DNA of 35,849 nt, from NCBI GenBank assembly GCA_023667015.1, contig JAMPAX010000013.1:1-35849 (forward strand), given 5' to 3'. Numbering within the stretch: position 1 is the stretch's first letter; the number at the start of each line of letters is the position of its first letter. Made by a program: the position numbers and the translations under genes. Positions 18,928 to 27,972 of the stretch are shown piece after piece. The notes under the pieces were generated by a model. It was not told the DNA's origin and made no database searches. It worked only from the letters and a program-made list of their open reading frames with translations. This stretch comes from Muribaculaceae bacterium (GTDB taxonomy: Bacteria > Bacteroidota > Bacteroidia > Bacteroidales > Muribaculaceae).

Positions 18928-19530
18928 ATGAACATACCAACAATAAGACTTCCTCAAACAAATATCCTTTTAGTCATTATCATCATTATAGCGGGATACT
19001 CATCGAGAGTCTATGGAAGAAATCCTCTATCACTTCCTCCCGACAGAGTGGTAATGGCACAAAACAGATGCGACTCCCTTCCCCTGAGCGACATTGAGGG
19101 GATATGGCAATTCCCTGAAGATAATATGACAGTGTTGATTCTCTCCGACGAATCTAATCCTCAAGAATTCAAAATAGAAGTAGTAGAGAGCAATGACTGC
19201 AGAGTACGCAGCGGCGACATAATAGGTCATATCAAGCAGACAGCCAACTCCTCAAAATATATCATGCATCTTTGCAGTGCTGTAGACAAAAGCATATTGA
19301 AACACCCACAGACCTGCGTTGCCACCTTAGATTCAAAGAAAGAAGTCTTAAAAATACAGCGCAAAAAGCTCAAAGTCAGCTTTAACCCCTTAGGATTTCT
19401 CCCCTACTTTTGGCGAAGTATCCGCATACGGCGCAACGATCCTCTCAAGGATACAGACCGCGGACTAATCCGAATCTACCCCAGCTATGACGGAAACGGC
19501 TCATCGCAACGCAAACCCCGATATCTGTAG
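18928..19530 (+). CDS. Exported protein of unknown function
   Basis: A 200-residue protein that I do not recognise. Seen: an N-terminal hydrophobic stretch (ILLVIIIIIAGYSSRVYG) likely to direct export; then SDIEGIWQFPEDNMTVLIL, reminiscent of the first strand of lipocalin-like or DUF-type beta proteins; a basic C-terminal third with KLKVSFNPLGFLPYFWRSI. The ATG at 18928 is preferred because upstream sequence in frame overlaps the DUF3078 gene. It starts 4 bases after the DUF3078 stop and ends 4 bases before the following gene, so the three are presumably co-expressed and the product may work at the envelope with them (inference). Confidence 0.7.
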   Translation: MNIPTIRLPQTNILLVIIIIIAGYSSRVYGRNPLSLPPDRVVMAQNRCDSLPLSDIEGIWQFPEDNMTVLILSDESNPQEFKIEVVESNDCRVRSGDIIGHIKQTANSSKYIMHLCSAVDKSILKHPQTCVATLDSKKEVLKIQRKKLKVSFNPLGFLPYFWRSIRIRRNDPLKDTDRGLIRIYPSYDGNGSSQRKPRYL

Positions 19531-19534
19531 AACT

Positions 19535-20074
19535 ATGAAACACAATTTTAAATCATTGATTCTCTGCTTTACAGCCATAGCTTTAATATCTATAGCATAC
19601 TCATTTTGGGAGAATAATCACGTATCCGCAAAGAAAATAGCTTTAAAACTAAAAACAGATAGGAAGGCATCTGCAAGGAAAAATCATAATCTTATCGAGC
19701 TGACCGCATCAGAGAGCGACACCCTGCTAAGGGATACGATATTCAACAAAATAGTCATCACCGGCTACGACAAGCCTGCTACGAGTTCGAAAGAGAGTTT
19801 CTTTCTAACCAACAATAGCGGCCGAAAGATAGCCTCCATAGAGATTGAGATAATCTATCAGACAATGGACGGCCGACGACTGGACAGAGTAGTTCGCGAA
19901 ATCAAGAAGACAATACCGCAAGGAGAAACGACAAAGATTGATCTGCAGGCATGGGACACGCAGCGTTCATTTCATTACCATAAAAGCGCTGCATCCCGAC
20001 AGCGAGCAACAATGCCCTACGATGTCATCATCACCCCGACCAAAATCACCCTCTACGCCCTTCCCTCACTCTGA
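19535..20074 (+). CDS. Single-pass membrane protein with FxLYD-like domain, function unknown
   Basis: A 179-residue protein with one N-terminal transmembrane segment (LILCFTAIALISIAYSFW) followed by a periplasmic domain. The blocks ESFFLTNNSGRKIASIEIEIIYQTMDGR, IPQGETTKIDLQAWDTQRSFHYHKS and MPYDVIITPTKITL resemble a conserved but uncharacterised Bacteroidales family I recall with the pattern SWD-Q-SF-YH-S and PYDV. The fold hint is an FxLYD/immunoglobulin-like beta sandwich. The frame extends 48 bases upstream into the previous gene, but ATG at 19535 gives a proper membrane segment near the start. It is the last gene of the run starting at parE, and its 3' end converges on the minus-strand lipoprotein gene with about 60 bases between. 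Confidence 0.7.
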   Translation: MKHNFKSLILCFTAIALISIAYSFWENNHVSAKKIALKLKTDRKASARKNHNLIELTASESDTLLRDTIFNKIVITGYDKPATSSKESFFLTNNSGRKIASIEIEIIYQTMDGRRLDRVVREIKKTIPQGETTKIDLQAWDTQRSFHYHKSAASRQRATMPYDVIITPTKITLYALPSL

Positions 20075-20136
20075 ACTTGAGATTTCTATGACTTATCGCT
20101 TGGCTCAGTGCTCCTACGTTCTTCTCAAAAGACGAT

Positions 20137-21291
20137 TTATTCTACTTCAAGGTTGAAGTTGTATATCTTGCCGGTGTAGGCTTTCATCTCGCCTACGAAG
20201 GTTGAGGGAGTTAGCGTGCCGCTGAAGGTGCCGGTTATCTCTCCTTTGGCGTTGCGCTCATCGAGTTTTATCTCTCCTGTCCGTTTGTTGAATACGTTGA
20301 CCGTCAAGGTTAGTGAGTTGTTAGGCCCACTCTTATCATAATAATAGGAGCCGTCGCGCATCCCTTTGTTGATGGTCATATGGATAGGATATTTCCCGCC
20401 AAGCTTGCCTTTAATTTTGTAGGGTCCATCGCTGAGCCTGCCACGGTCGCCGGTTGTCGGATCAAGAGTCTTGACGTATTCAGCATATTCATTCCCTTTC
20501 GGGATGAATTTCTCAAAGAAGTCTTCCTCTGTCGGCGTATTCATGGTGATATTAGCTATATTCCCGCCCCCGTGCATTGAGAAGGATGAGGGAACGCGAG
20601 TTGTTCCGTTGGCGGGTATATCCACTCCCTTTTCTATTTTGTGGTTTGATTCTTCAACCCCAAAGCCAATATAATAGTATTCCCATGTTATCGTGTATTC
20701 GTCTCCTTTGATAGGTTGGTCGGTAGTATTCTTTAGAGTATAGTATCCCTTTCCTTCATCCATACCGAACATTGGCTCTTTGGTCGTGGTGAACCCGAGA
20801 TTTTTTATCGCGCTCTTACGCCGGGTGACGAATTCGTCGAATAGTTTCATCCTCAGGCCGTCAATATTATCCATAATTTCTGCCATCTGCACATCTGTCG
20901 GATTGGAATTCTTCTTAAATGCCCCTACCTTCTCTGCAAATTTCTTCTTACTTTGGGGGTATTGGAAGAGCCCTATGGTCTCAACTACCGTCATCCTGCC
21001 ATCCTCCGATACTTTGACTTTCATCTTCGCGTCTTTGTTGAAGCTGACAAGATAGATATCCTCTTTTTCTGTCTTCTCTACTCCCAGACTATCAGCATTA
21101 AATTCCAGGGCCAGGGAGTCGGCCATTTCAATGGCGGGATATATCATCTTTAGTGAGTCTAACTCGTTGTTTCCTACTTGCTGAGCGAAATTTTCAGAGA
21201 ATTCGCGTACCATTTTCTCTTTCTTGTCAGCGCAAGATACAATCATGCACATCAATAATGCAAAGCTGACAATGATTCCGATTTTTTTCAT
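20137..21291 (-). CDS. Lipoprotein of unknown function
   Basis: A 384-residue protein with a clear lipoprotein signal: MKKIGIIVSFALLMCMIVSC followed by ADKKEK, with the lipidated cysteine at residue 20. The rest is soluble. A helical section (residues 20-160) with SENFAQQVGNNELDSLKMIYP is followed by beta-rich blocks such as GEYTITWEYYYIGFGVEESNHKIEKGVDI and SLTLTVNVFNKRTGEI. The C-terminus has FSGTLTPSTFVGEMKAYTGKIYNFNLEVE. I do not recognise the family. It is the only convincing minus-strand gene in the window and is divergent from the SusR-like regulator, sharing a 110-base upstream region. Its -7 box is TATCTTTG read on the minus strand. Nothing links it to the glucan locus except position. 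Confidence 0.8.
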   Translation of the reverse strand: MKKIGIIVSFALLMCMIVSCADKKEKMVREFSENFAQQVGNNELDSLKMIYPAIEMADSLALEFNADSLGVEKTEKEDIYLVSFNKDAKMKVKVSEDGRMTVVETIGLFQYPQSKKKFAEKVGAFKKNSNPTDVQMAEIMDNIDGLRMKLFDEFVTRRKSAIKNLGFTTTKEPMFGMDEGKGYYTLKNTTDQPIKGDEYTITWEYYYIGFGVEESNHKIEKGVDIPANGTTRVPSSFSMHGGGNIANITMNTPTEEDFFEKFIPKGNEYAEYVKTLDPTTGDRGRLSDGPYKIKGKLGGKYPIHMTINKGMRDGSYYYDKSGPNNSLTLTVNVFNKRTGEIKLDERNAKGEITGTFSGTLTPSTFVGEMKAYTGKIYNFNLEVE

Positions 21292-21333
21292 ATTCTCTAA
21301 GTGCTTTTATGAAATGGACTCTAAATTTTGACG

Positions 21334-21341
21334 CAAAGATA
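21334..21341 (-). promoter_or_regulatory. -7 promoter element of the minus-strand lipoprotein gene
   Basis: On the minus strand the sequence reads TATCTTTGCGTC, matching TAnnTTTG. It lies 42 bases upstream of the lipoprotein start. No clear TTTG at -33. The opposite strand of the same segment carries ATTTTGACGC, a possible weak start region for the regulator gene. Confidence 0.6.
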
Positions 21342-21401
21342 CAAAAAAATTAAATCTATTTATTAATTTTACATCACTTTTTTGAAACCGATTCGGTTGC
21401 C

Positions 21402-23150
21402 ATGAAAAATCATAAATTCATCTCATTACGCCACTGCCTTTTCAGTCGGATAATACCTCTGATTATTTCGGCTATATTTGTTGTTGTACTTTGCATCGGT
21501 CTTCATTCATGTGACCGTAATCATTCTCAACCCAATGACAATATCGCTACTCTCGATTCTTTGCTCAATGAGCGACAGAGTCTCGAACGTATTAAAATGT
21601 CTAAACTTAATGAGCTAAAATCCAAGAGACTTCAAGCCTCTTCTCCTTCTGATATCTTTTCTGCCAATAAACTCCTCTTTGATGAATTCTCTACGTATCA
21701 GGCGGATTCTGCTATGAAGTATGTGGATGAGAATCTTCAACTCGCTAATTCTACGGGCAATCTTGAGTGGGAAATTAAAAGTAAGATAGATAAGTCTGAG
21801 CTCCTCGCCGGCACCGGTCTACTATCCCAGTCAGGTGAAATTATGGCATCTATCAACCGTTCTACGATTCCTCAAGATCTCCTTACCGACTATTACGGCC
21901 AGATGATCTTCCTCTATAGCCATATCGGCAACTATACCGGTGGACAAAACGATTATTATGTTAAGGAAAGGGCATATAAGGATTCAATTATTGCTATCAT
22001 AGACGATAAACATCCCGACTACCTTTGGTACAAGGGTTGGGATGTCCTCGGCACGGATCAATCCAGCGATAAGTTGATTGCTGCCTTGGTAGAGAAGTTA
22101 AGTAATTCCAAGCTCAACTCTCGTCAGGATGCCAAGGATGCATACATCCTCGCTAAGCTTTATGAGGAAAAGGGAGATAAGGCCAACTATAAAAAGTATA
22201 TGGCTCTCTCTGCAATTGTAGACGTAAAAACTGTCAACGCTGAAATAGCATCGCTTGAGGACCTTGCTAAAATCATGTTCAATGAGGGGGATATTGACCA
22301 TGCTTATTCATACATTAATTATAGTCTTAACAAGGCTATATCTTTCCCTAACCGGGTGAAGGCCTTCGGGATCACACAAACTCTCGATAAGGTCTACGAT
22401 GTCTATCAGAAGAATAATGCCCGCCAGCAGAAGGCCACCAATACGTACCTTATCCTTGTTTGCATTTTTGCGATCATAATGATTATTCTTACAGTGACCG
22501 TCGTACTTCAGAACCGCAAACTCAGTAGTCGACGTAAAAATCTGGATGAAATAAATAATGATCTAAACAATAAGGTTTCAGAACTTTCTTTAGCCCATAC
22601 CCAACTCAATGAAGCTAATGAACGCCTCAGAGAGCTTAATGCAAACTTAACACAAAAGAATGAGGAGCTTAACGAAGCTAACTTCGTCAAGGAGGAGTAT
22701 ATAGGATATGTCTTCAATATATGCTCCAACTACATCAGTCGCCTGGGTGACCTTAAGCGTAATATACATATTAAAGCGGTTCAGAAGAAACTCAGTGAGA
22801 TTGAGATCGAAACTGCTGACGTCGACATGAAGCGTGAGCTTAAGGAGTTCTACCGCTCTTTTGATACCATCTTCTTGCATATTTACCCCGATTTCGTCAA
22901 CGATTTCAATACTCTACTTCAAGATGACAAGCAGATTGTGCCCCGGGAGGGTGAGTTGCTAAATACTGAACTTAGAATCTACGCTCTGGTTCGTCTCGGT
23001 ATCACCGACTCGGTTAAGATAGCCGATTTCTTGCATTGCTCTGCTCAAACTGTCTACAACAATCGCTTCAAGGTGCGCAATAAAGCTCGCATTCCTCGTG
23101 AGAAATTTGCCGAGGCTGTACGCATGCTCGGCAAGTATATCCGTGACTAA
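21402..23150 (+). CDS. SusR-like (DUF6377-type) membrane-spanning PUL regulator
   Basis: A 582-residue regulator of the type that controls Sus-like loci: periplasmic sensor, membrane helix, cytoplasmic DNA-binding end. Seen: N-terminal hydrophobic segment (IIPLIISAIFVVVLCIGLHSC); a TPR-like helical periplasmic region to about residue 345; a second membrane segment TYLILVCIFAIIMIILTVTVV (about 348-368); a coiled coil (about 375-430) rich in LNEANERLRELNANLTQKNEEL; and a C-terminal helix-turn-helix in RLGITDSVKIADFLHCSAQTVYNNRFKVRNKA. The order resembles SusR, which binds an oligosaccharide in the periplasm. Its position directly upstream of and co-directional with SusC supports control of that locus. 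A hairpin follows the stop, so SusC has its own promoter. Confidence 0.85.
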   Translation: MKNHKFISLRHCLFSRIIPLIISAIFVVVLCIGLHSCDRNHSQPNDNIATLDSLLNERQSLERIKMSKLNELKSKRLQASSPSDIFSANKLLFDEFSTYQADSAMKYVDENLQLANSTGNLEWEIKSKIDKSELLAGTGLLSQSGEIMASINRSTIPQDLLTDYYGQMIFLYSHIGNYTGGQNDYYVKERAYKDSIIAIIDDKHPDYLWYKGWDVLGTDQSSDKLIAALVEKLSNSKLNSRQDAKDAYILAKLYEEKGDKANYKKYMALSAIVDVKTVNAEIASLEDLAKIMFNEGDIDHAYSYINYSLNKAISFPNRVKAFGITQTLDKVYDVYQKNNARQQKATNTYLILVCIFAIIMIILTVTVVLQNRKLSSRRKNLDEINNDLNNKVSELSLAHTQLNEANERLRELNANLTQKNEELNEANFVKEEYIGYVFNICSNYISRLGDLKRNIHIKAVQKKLSEIEIETADVDMKRELKEFYRSFDTIFLHIYPDFVNDFNTLLQDDKQIVPREGELLNTELRIYALVRLGITDSVKIADFLHCSAQTVYNNRFKVRNKARIPREKFAEAVRMLGKYIRD

Positions 23151-23212
23151 TCAAACATACTTTTGAGACCGGATTTCCTCCTGACTTTACTCTTGATATG
23201 TTAAAATTTGTT

Positions 23213-23242
23213 CTTTTCAGACTTTTTATAGAGTCCGAAAAG
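23213..23242 (+). terminator. Probable terminator after the regulator gene
   Basis: CTTTTCAGACT (23213-23223) pairs with AGTCCGAAAAG (23232-23242) in 10 of 11 positions around an 8-base loop, with a T-rich tail broken by AC (TTTACTTTTTT). It is 62 bases past the regulator stop and upstream of the SusC promoter. It could alternatively be a regulator-binding inverted repeat. Confidence 0.6.
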
Positions 23243-23334
23243 TTTACTTTTTTACATATAATGACATATCCATATTAACTGATTGTTAGGTATTTAATAT
23301 TTTTACAAGTCTTTTTTTACTACTTACCGACTTA

Positions 23335-23364
23335 TTTGCTCATTAACAATTTTTAATAATTTTG
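23335..23364 (+). promoter_or_regulatory. Promoter of the SusC-SusD-GH30 operon
   Basis: TTTG (23335-23338), an 18-base spacer and TAATTTTG (23357-23364). It predicts a 5' leader of about 70 bases before the SusC ATG at 23440, unlike the near-leaderless parE and rex promoters. The extended -7 string TAATTTTGTTGCGT is identical to that before the GH25 gene. Confidence 0.78.
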
Positions 23365-23439
23365 TTGCGTGCTTGAAATACTCCATTTTTGAGTGTCTTA
23401 ATTTTTCTGTTGAATCAAATTTTAAACAACAATAACCCA

Positions 23440-26406
23440 ATGAATGCAAAGAGCAATTTTGTGAAACTGACTCTTGCCATAGTGATGATTCTCGCGGGCG
23501 GGTTGCAGTCTTTGGCTGCCAATATCCTTGCCTCAGGTAATGTCACCGATGGTAATGAGCCGCTGATTGGTGTTAGTGTCCTCGCAAAGGGACACCCCAG
23601 TCTGGGCACCGTCACCGACATTGACGGTAACTTCAGCATTTCTGTCCCTGAGGGTACTACTTTAGTGTTCTCCTATGTGGGATATGACAAAAAGGAAATG
23701 AAGGCTGCACCTAAGATGCAAGTCCTCATGCAAAGCGCGATGACCGACCTTAATGAAGTTGTAGTCATTGGCTATGGTTCCGTGAAACGTAAAGACCTGA
23801 CGACTGCTGTCTCTACTGTGGGCGACGATGCTCTCGAGAATCGTCCTATCATCTCTGCAGCTCAGGCCCTTCAGGGCAAGGCTCCGGGTGTCGCAGTGCA
23901 GATGCCTACCGGTGCTCCGGGTAGTGGCATGACTGTGCGCGTACGTGGTACTACCTCTTTCAATGGTTCCAACGAGCCCCTATATGTCGTTGATGGTGTC
24001 CCCGTGGATAATATCAATTTCCTCTCGCCGAGCGATATTGAGTCGATGCAAATCCTTAAGGATGCATCTTCTGCCGCTATCTATGGTTCTCGCGGTGCCA
24101 ATGGTGTTGTAATTATCTCTACTAAGCAGGGTAAGAACGACCAAGTGAAAATCTCTCTGAATATTCAAGGTGGTTTCACCCATGTTGCCAAGAAGATGGA
24201 TGTCCTCAACGCTGCTCAGTATAAGACCCTGATGGATGAAATCGGCCTGGTTCACCTTCCCGATGGTTTGACCGACCAGACTGACTGGTTTGACGAAACC
24301 TACCGCACCGGTAATACTCAGACCTATCAGTTGGCTATCTCTCAGAGCAATGATAAGATTTCTTACTATCTTTCCGGTGGTTATCAGCGCGATGGTGGTA
24401 TTTTGAAGAGCTCTTTCTACCAGCGCTTCAATTTCCGCGCTAACATCGAGGGTAAGATTCGTCCCTGGCTGACTGCCAAAGCAAGTGCCCTTTACTCTGA
24501 CTATTCTTCTAATGGCGGTGGCGCTATGGGTACTGTCGGCAACCGCGGTGGTGTTATCCTCTCGGTTATCAACACTCCTACCTACGCTCCCGTCTGGGAT
24601 CCTGAAAACCCCAAGCAGTACTACAATAATTTCTATGGTCTGAACATGCAGAGCCCTATTGAGAACGAGGCTCGCCAGAAGGCTAATCGCGACCGTGAAA
24701 ACCGTCTGATTGCTTCCGGTGAACTTTTCTTCGATTTATATAAGGGTCTGACTTTCTCTACTAAGTTTACTATGGACCGTCGCCACGGCTGGAACACTTC
24801 TTTCCTTGACCCGGAATTGACTACATGGGGTCGTGAGCAGGGTGGCACCGCCTACGATGGCCGCACTTTCAACACTGTTCTTACTTGGGACAATGTTGCT
24901 AACTATAAGTTCTCATTCGGCAAGAACTCTTTTGATATCATGGCCGGTATGTCTTGGACTGATTCGAAGTATTCCAACAGCTGGATTAATGGTCAGTACT
25001 ATCGTAATGGCGATATCCAGACTCTGAATGCTGCCAACAAGATCTCCTGGGATGGAACCGGTACTGCCGGCTCTACTTGGGGTATCCTTTCTTACTTCGG
25101 TCGTATCGCTTACAACTATGATTCTAAGTATCTGGTGACCGGTAATATCCGTTATGACGGCTCTTCTAAGCTTAATCCCGACCATCGTTGGAAGGCTTTC
25201 CCCTCTGTCTCCGCTGCCTGGCGTATCTCTCAGGAAAATTGGCTCAAGGATGTCGATTGGCTGTATGATCTTAAGATTCGTGGTGGCTGGGGTATGACCG
25301 GCAACCAGGATGGCGTCGGCGACTATGCTTATCTACAGCGCTACAACATCAACCGTATACCCTGGTTTGAAGAAGGCAACGCTACTGCTGTGCCTACTAT
25401 CACTCAGGCAAACCTCCGTACTCGGGACCTGACCTGGGAAACTACCTATCAAACCGGAGTTGGTATTGACTTCGCTGTTCTCAACAATCGTATCGAATTA
25501 AGTGCTGACTGGTACTATAAGAAAACTAAAGACATGCTTATGTGGGTATCTCTACCCTCCGGTTCTGCCGCTGCAAGCTCAATTCAGCGTAACGAGGGTG
25601 AAATGACAAACCGCGGTTTCGAGTTTGGCATCACTTCTCGCAACTTCACCGGCGAGTTCAATTGGACTACGAACCTCAACATGTCTTTCAATAAGAATAA
25701 GCTGACAAACCTCGAACTCCAGAAGGTATATCTCGATGCTGTCACTTCCGAGACTGTCAACGAGGCTGTGGTCCGCAACGAGCCGGGCCGTTCTCTGGGT
25801 GGCTTCTATGGCTATGTAGCCCAGGGTGTTGACCCCGAAACAGGCTTGATGATCTATCAAGACCTGAATGGTGATGGTCGTATCTCTTCTTCCGACCGTA
25901 CCTTTATCGGCGACCCAAATCCGGACTTCACTTTCGGTATGACCAATACTTTCTCTTATAAGGGCTTTACTCTTAGTATCTTCCTCCAAGGTTCTGTCGG
26001 CAACGATATCTTCAATGCTTCCAGAATGGAAACTGAGGGTATGTACGATGGCAAGAACCAGTCTGCCAAGGTGCTTGAGCGCTGGCAGATTCCCGGTCAG
26101 ATTACTGACGTCCCCAAGGCTGGATGGAATATGCGCAACTCTACTTATTTCGTAGAAAATGGCTCCTACCTCCGTATTAAGGATATCTCCCTGGCTTACG
26201 ACTTCTCCGGAAAATGGATGCGTAAGCTCGGTATCTCTAAGATACAGCCTTACTTCACTGTCTCCAACCTTGTGACTTTCACTTCTTACTCAGGTATGGA
26301 CCCCGAGGTTAACCAGTGGGGCAATAGCGGCGCTGTCCAGGGTATCGACTGGGGTACTTACCCGCATTGCAAGAGTTATGTTTTCGGTGTCAATATCGAC
26401 TTCTAA
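23440..26406 (+). CDS. SusC-like TonB-dependent outer membrane glycan transporter
   Basis: A 988-residue TonB-dependent transporter that imports oligosaccharides through the outer membrane together with the SusD lid. Seen: signal peptide (KLTLAIVMILAGGLQSLAA); carboxypeptidase-regulatory-like domain (ASGNVTDGNEPLIGVSVLAKG...FSYVGYDKKEM); TonB box region LNEVVVIGYGSVKRKDLT; plug with PLYVVDGVPVDNI and ILKDASSAAIYGSRGANGVVIIST; 22-strand barrel sequence ending KSYVFGVNIDF. An upstream in-frame TTG at 23389 is rejected because it would place 17 polar residues before the signal peptide. Only 15 bases separate it from SusD. Codon choice is strikingly biased to CGT/CGC, GGT and ATC, suggesting very high expression. 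Substrate inferred from neighbours: beta-1,6-glucan oligosaccharides. Confidence 0.95.
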   Translation: MNAKSNFVKLTLAIVMILAGGLQSLAANILASGNVTDGNEPLIGVSVLAKGHPSLGTVTDIDGNFSISVPEGTTLVFSYVGYDKKEMKAAPKMQVLMQSAMTDLNEVVVIGYGSVKRKDLTTAVSTVGDDALENRPIISAAQALQGKAPGVAVQMPTGAPGSGMTVRVRGTTSFNGSNEPLYVVDGVPVDNINFLSPSDIESMQILKDASSAAIYGSRGANGVVIISTKQGKNDQVKISLNIQGGFTHVAKKMDVLNAAQYKTLMDEIGLVHLPDGLTDQTDWFDETYRTGNTQTYQLAISQSNDKISYYLSGGYQRDGGILKSSFYQRFNFRANIEGKIRPWLTAKASALYSDYSSNGGGAMGTVGNRGGVILSVINTPTYAPVWDPENPKQYYNNFYGLNMQSPIENEARQKANRDRENRLIASGELFFDLYKGLTFSTKFTMDRRHGWNTSFLDPELTTWGREQGGTAYDGRTFNTVLTWDNVANYKFSFGKNSFDIMAGMSWTDSKYSNSWINGQYYRNGDIQTLNAANKISWDGTGTAGSTWGILSYFGRIAYNYDSKYLVTGNIRYDGSSKLNPDHRWKAFPSVSAAWRISQENWLKDVDWLYDLKIRGGWGMTGNQDGVGDYAYLQRYNINRIPWFEEGNATAVPTITQANLRTRDLTWETTYQTGVGIDFAVLNNRIELSADWYYKKTKDMLMWVSLPSGSAAASSIQRNEGEMTNRGFEFGITSRNFTGEFNWTTNLNMSFNKNKLTNLELQKVYLDAVTSETVNEAVVRNEPGRSLGGFYGYVAQGVDPETGLMIYQDLNGDGRISSSDRTFIGDPNPDFTFGMTNTFSYKGFTLSIFLQGSVGNDIFNASRMETEGMYDGKNQSAKVLERWQIPGQITDVPKAGWNMRNSTYFVENGSYLRIKDISLAYDFSGKWMRKLGISKIQPYFTVSNLVTFTSYSGMDPEVNQWGNSGAVQGIDWGTYPHCKSYVFGVNIDF

Positions 26407-26421
26407 ATACCAGATTAAACT

Positions 26422-27951
26422 ATGAAACTTAAATATATCGGCGGCGTTTTTGCCGTATCGGCTATGATTGCCTCCTGCGGTCTCGACTATGAGCCGGTCA
26501 GTGATTATTCTGACGTTACAGAGGGTGCCATCGACAATGAAGTCAACGAAATCATATATCAGAATCGCGCAGACGCTGAAAGCGCTCTGACTGCCCTCTA
26601 CGAGGACTTCCGTGGCAATCAGAATTCTCTCCAGCTCGACTGGCTCCTTATCGGTGATGTCCATAGTGACAATGCCTACGCCGGAACTACCGGTTCTGAA
26701 GTTGTTGACCCGGCCACCAACGACCTTAATGGTACTACTCTGTGTGTAAACCGCGACTGGGACTATTATATGCTCCAGGCTGCTAAGTGTACTAAGTTCA
26801 TCGAGGGCGTCAAGGCTGTTGGCGATAATAGCCTGACTGAAGATGAAATTCAAACTATGTCCGCTCAGGCTAAGATTCTGCGGGCTTTCATCTGGTTCCG
26901 TATGGTTCGTATGTGGGGCAATATCCCCATCATTACTACCGTCCCCAAGGATATCACTTCTGATAATATTGCAGAATCCTATGAAAGCTATTTCCCGCCC
27001 CAGAATACTGAAGCTGAAGCTTATCATTATATCCTGGAGGACCTCAACGATGCTCTTAAGTATGCTCCTGAAGGTACCGGCGACAAAACTCGCTTCTCCA
27101 AGGACGTGGCTCGTGCTCTGCTCGCTAAGGTTTATGCCGAAAAGCCTGTACGCGACTATGCCAAGGTTATCCAATATGTCGATGAGCTGACTGCCCGTGG
27201 TTTTGCCCTCTGTCCTGAATATGGCGACTTGTTCAATATTGATGGCCCCGTAAAGGATGGTTTCACTGCTACCCCTCTGCATACCAACACTGTTGAATCT
27301 ATCCTCGAGGTACACTACCCAGTAGGTTCCGGCAACTTTGCTTCTTGGATGTATGGCCGTTGCCTCGAAAACTGGGACAACTCTTTCTCTTGGGCTAAGT
27401 GGATTACTCCCTCTCGCGATCTTTTAACAGCTTTTGACAAAGTTGGAGATACTAAACGCAAGGAACAAACCGTTGTATACTATGAATGCAATTGGAGTAA
27501 CTACTATCCTTCAGATAACTATGCTTTCATGTATAAGGTTCGTTCCGGCTACAGCAACATTTTCTTCCTTCGCTATGACGATGTGCTTCTTCTGAAAGCT
27601 GAGGCTCTCATCAATGGTGAAAACGTAGACCTTGCCGCTGCCGCCGCTATCATCGACCAGATTCGTTCTCGCGCCGGCGTTGCTAAATTGTCTGCCGCTG
27701 AAAAGGCAAGCAAGGAAAGTCTCTTTAAGGCTTATGTCAACGAACGTCGCTTGGAACTCGCCTGCGAGGGTGAACGCTGGTTCGACCTCGTCCGCCTCAA
27801 TCTCGTTGAAGAGGCTATGTTAGCCGCCCAGCGCTCAGACTCTTATCGTCTGCCAATTGCAGTCCCCTACACCATCAATTCGTATCTGCTGCCCATTCCT
27901 CAGAATGTGCTCGACACGAACCCCAATGTGGTGCAGAACCCCGGCTACTAA
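26422..27951 (+). CDS. SusD/RagB-like surface glycan-binding lipoprotein
   Basis: A 509-residue SusD-family lipoprotein that caps the SusC barrel and binds the glycan at the cell surface. Seen: lipoprotein signal ending MIASC with the cysteine at residue 19; conserved SusD regions RADAESALTALYEDF, AQAKILRAFIWFRMVRMWGNIPIIT, AYHYILEDLNDALKYAP, SKDVARALLAKVYAEK; and the C-terminal signature YDDVLLLKAEALIN...INQIR-type IIDQIRSRAGVAKL, VNERRLELACEGERWFDLVRLN, and YLLPIPQNVLDTNPNVVQNPGY. Length and layout are normal. It is 15 bases after SusC and 21 before the GH30 gene, so all three are probably translated from one message. Confidence 0.95.
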   Translation: MKLKYIGGVFAVSAMIASCGLDYEPVSDYSDVTEGAIDNEVNEIIYQNRADAESALTALYEDFRGNQNSLQLDWLLIGDVHSDNAYAGTTGSEVVDPATNDLNGTTLCVNRDWDYYMLQAAKCTKFIEGVKAVGDNSLTEDEIQTMSAQAKILRAFIWFRMVRMWGNIPIITTVPKDITSDNIAESYESYFPPQNTEAEAYHYILEDLNDALKYAPEGTGDKTRFSKDVARALLAKVYAEKPVRDYAKVIQYVDELTARGFALCPEYGDLFNIDGPVKDGFTATPLHTNTVESILEVHYPVGSGNFASWMYGRCLENWDNSFSWAKWITPSRDLLTAFDKVGDTKRKEQTVVYYECNWSNYYPSDNYAFMYKVRSGYSNIFFLRYDDVLLLKAEALINGENVDLAAAAAIIDQIRSRAGVAKLSAAEKASKESLFKAYVNERRLELACEGERWFDLVRLNLVEEAMLAAQRSDSYRLPIAVPYTINSYLLPIPQNVLDTNPNVVQNPGY

Positions 27952-27972
27952 TTTGCAAACGTTATATTTAAT

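Noticed and set aside
23389..23439. TTG start giving a longer SusC
   Set aside because: It would put a non-signal segment before a good signal peptide; ATG at 23440 is a better start.
26290..27315. Long minus-strand open frame of 341 codons opposite SusD
   Set aside because: It lies opposite a clear SusD gene; the strong codon bias of the locus removes stops on the other strand. No recognisable domain.
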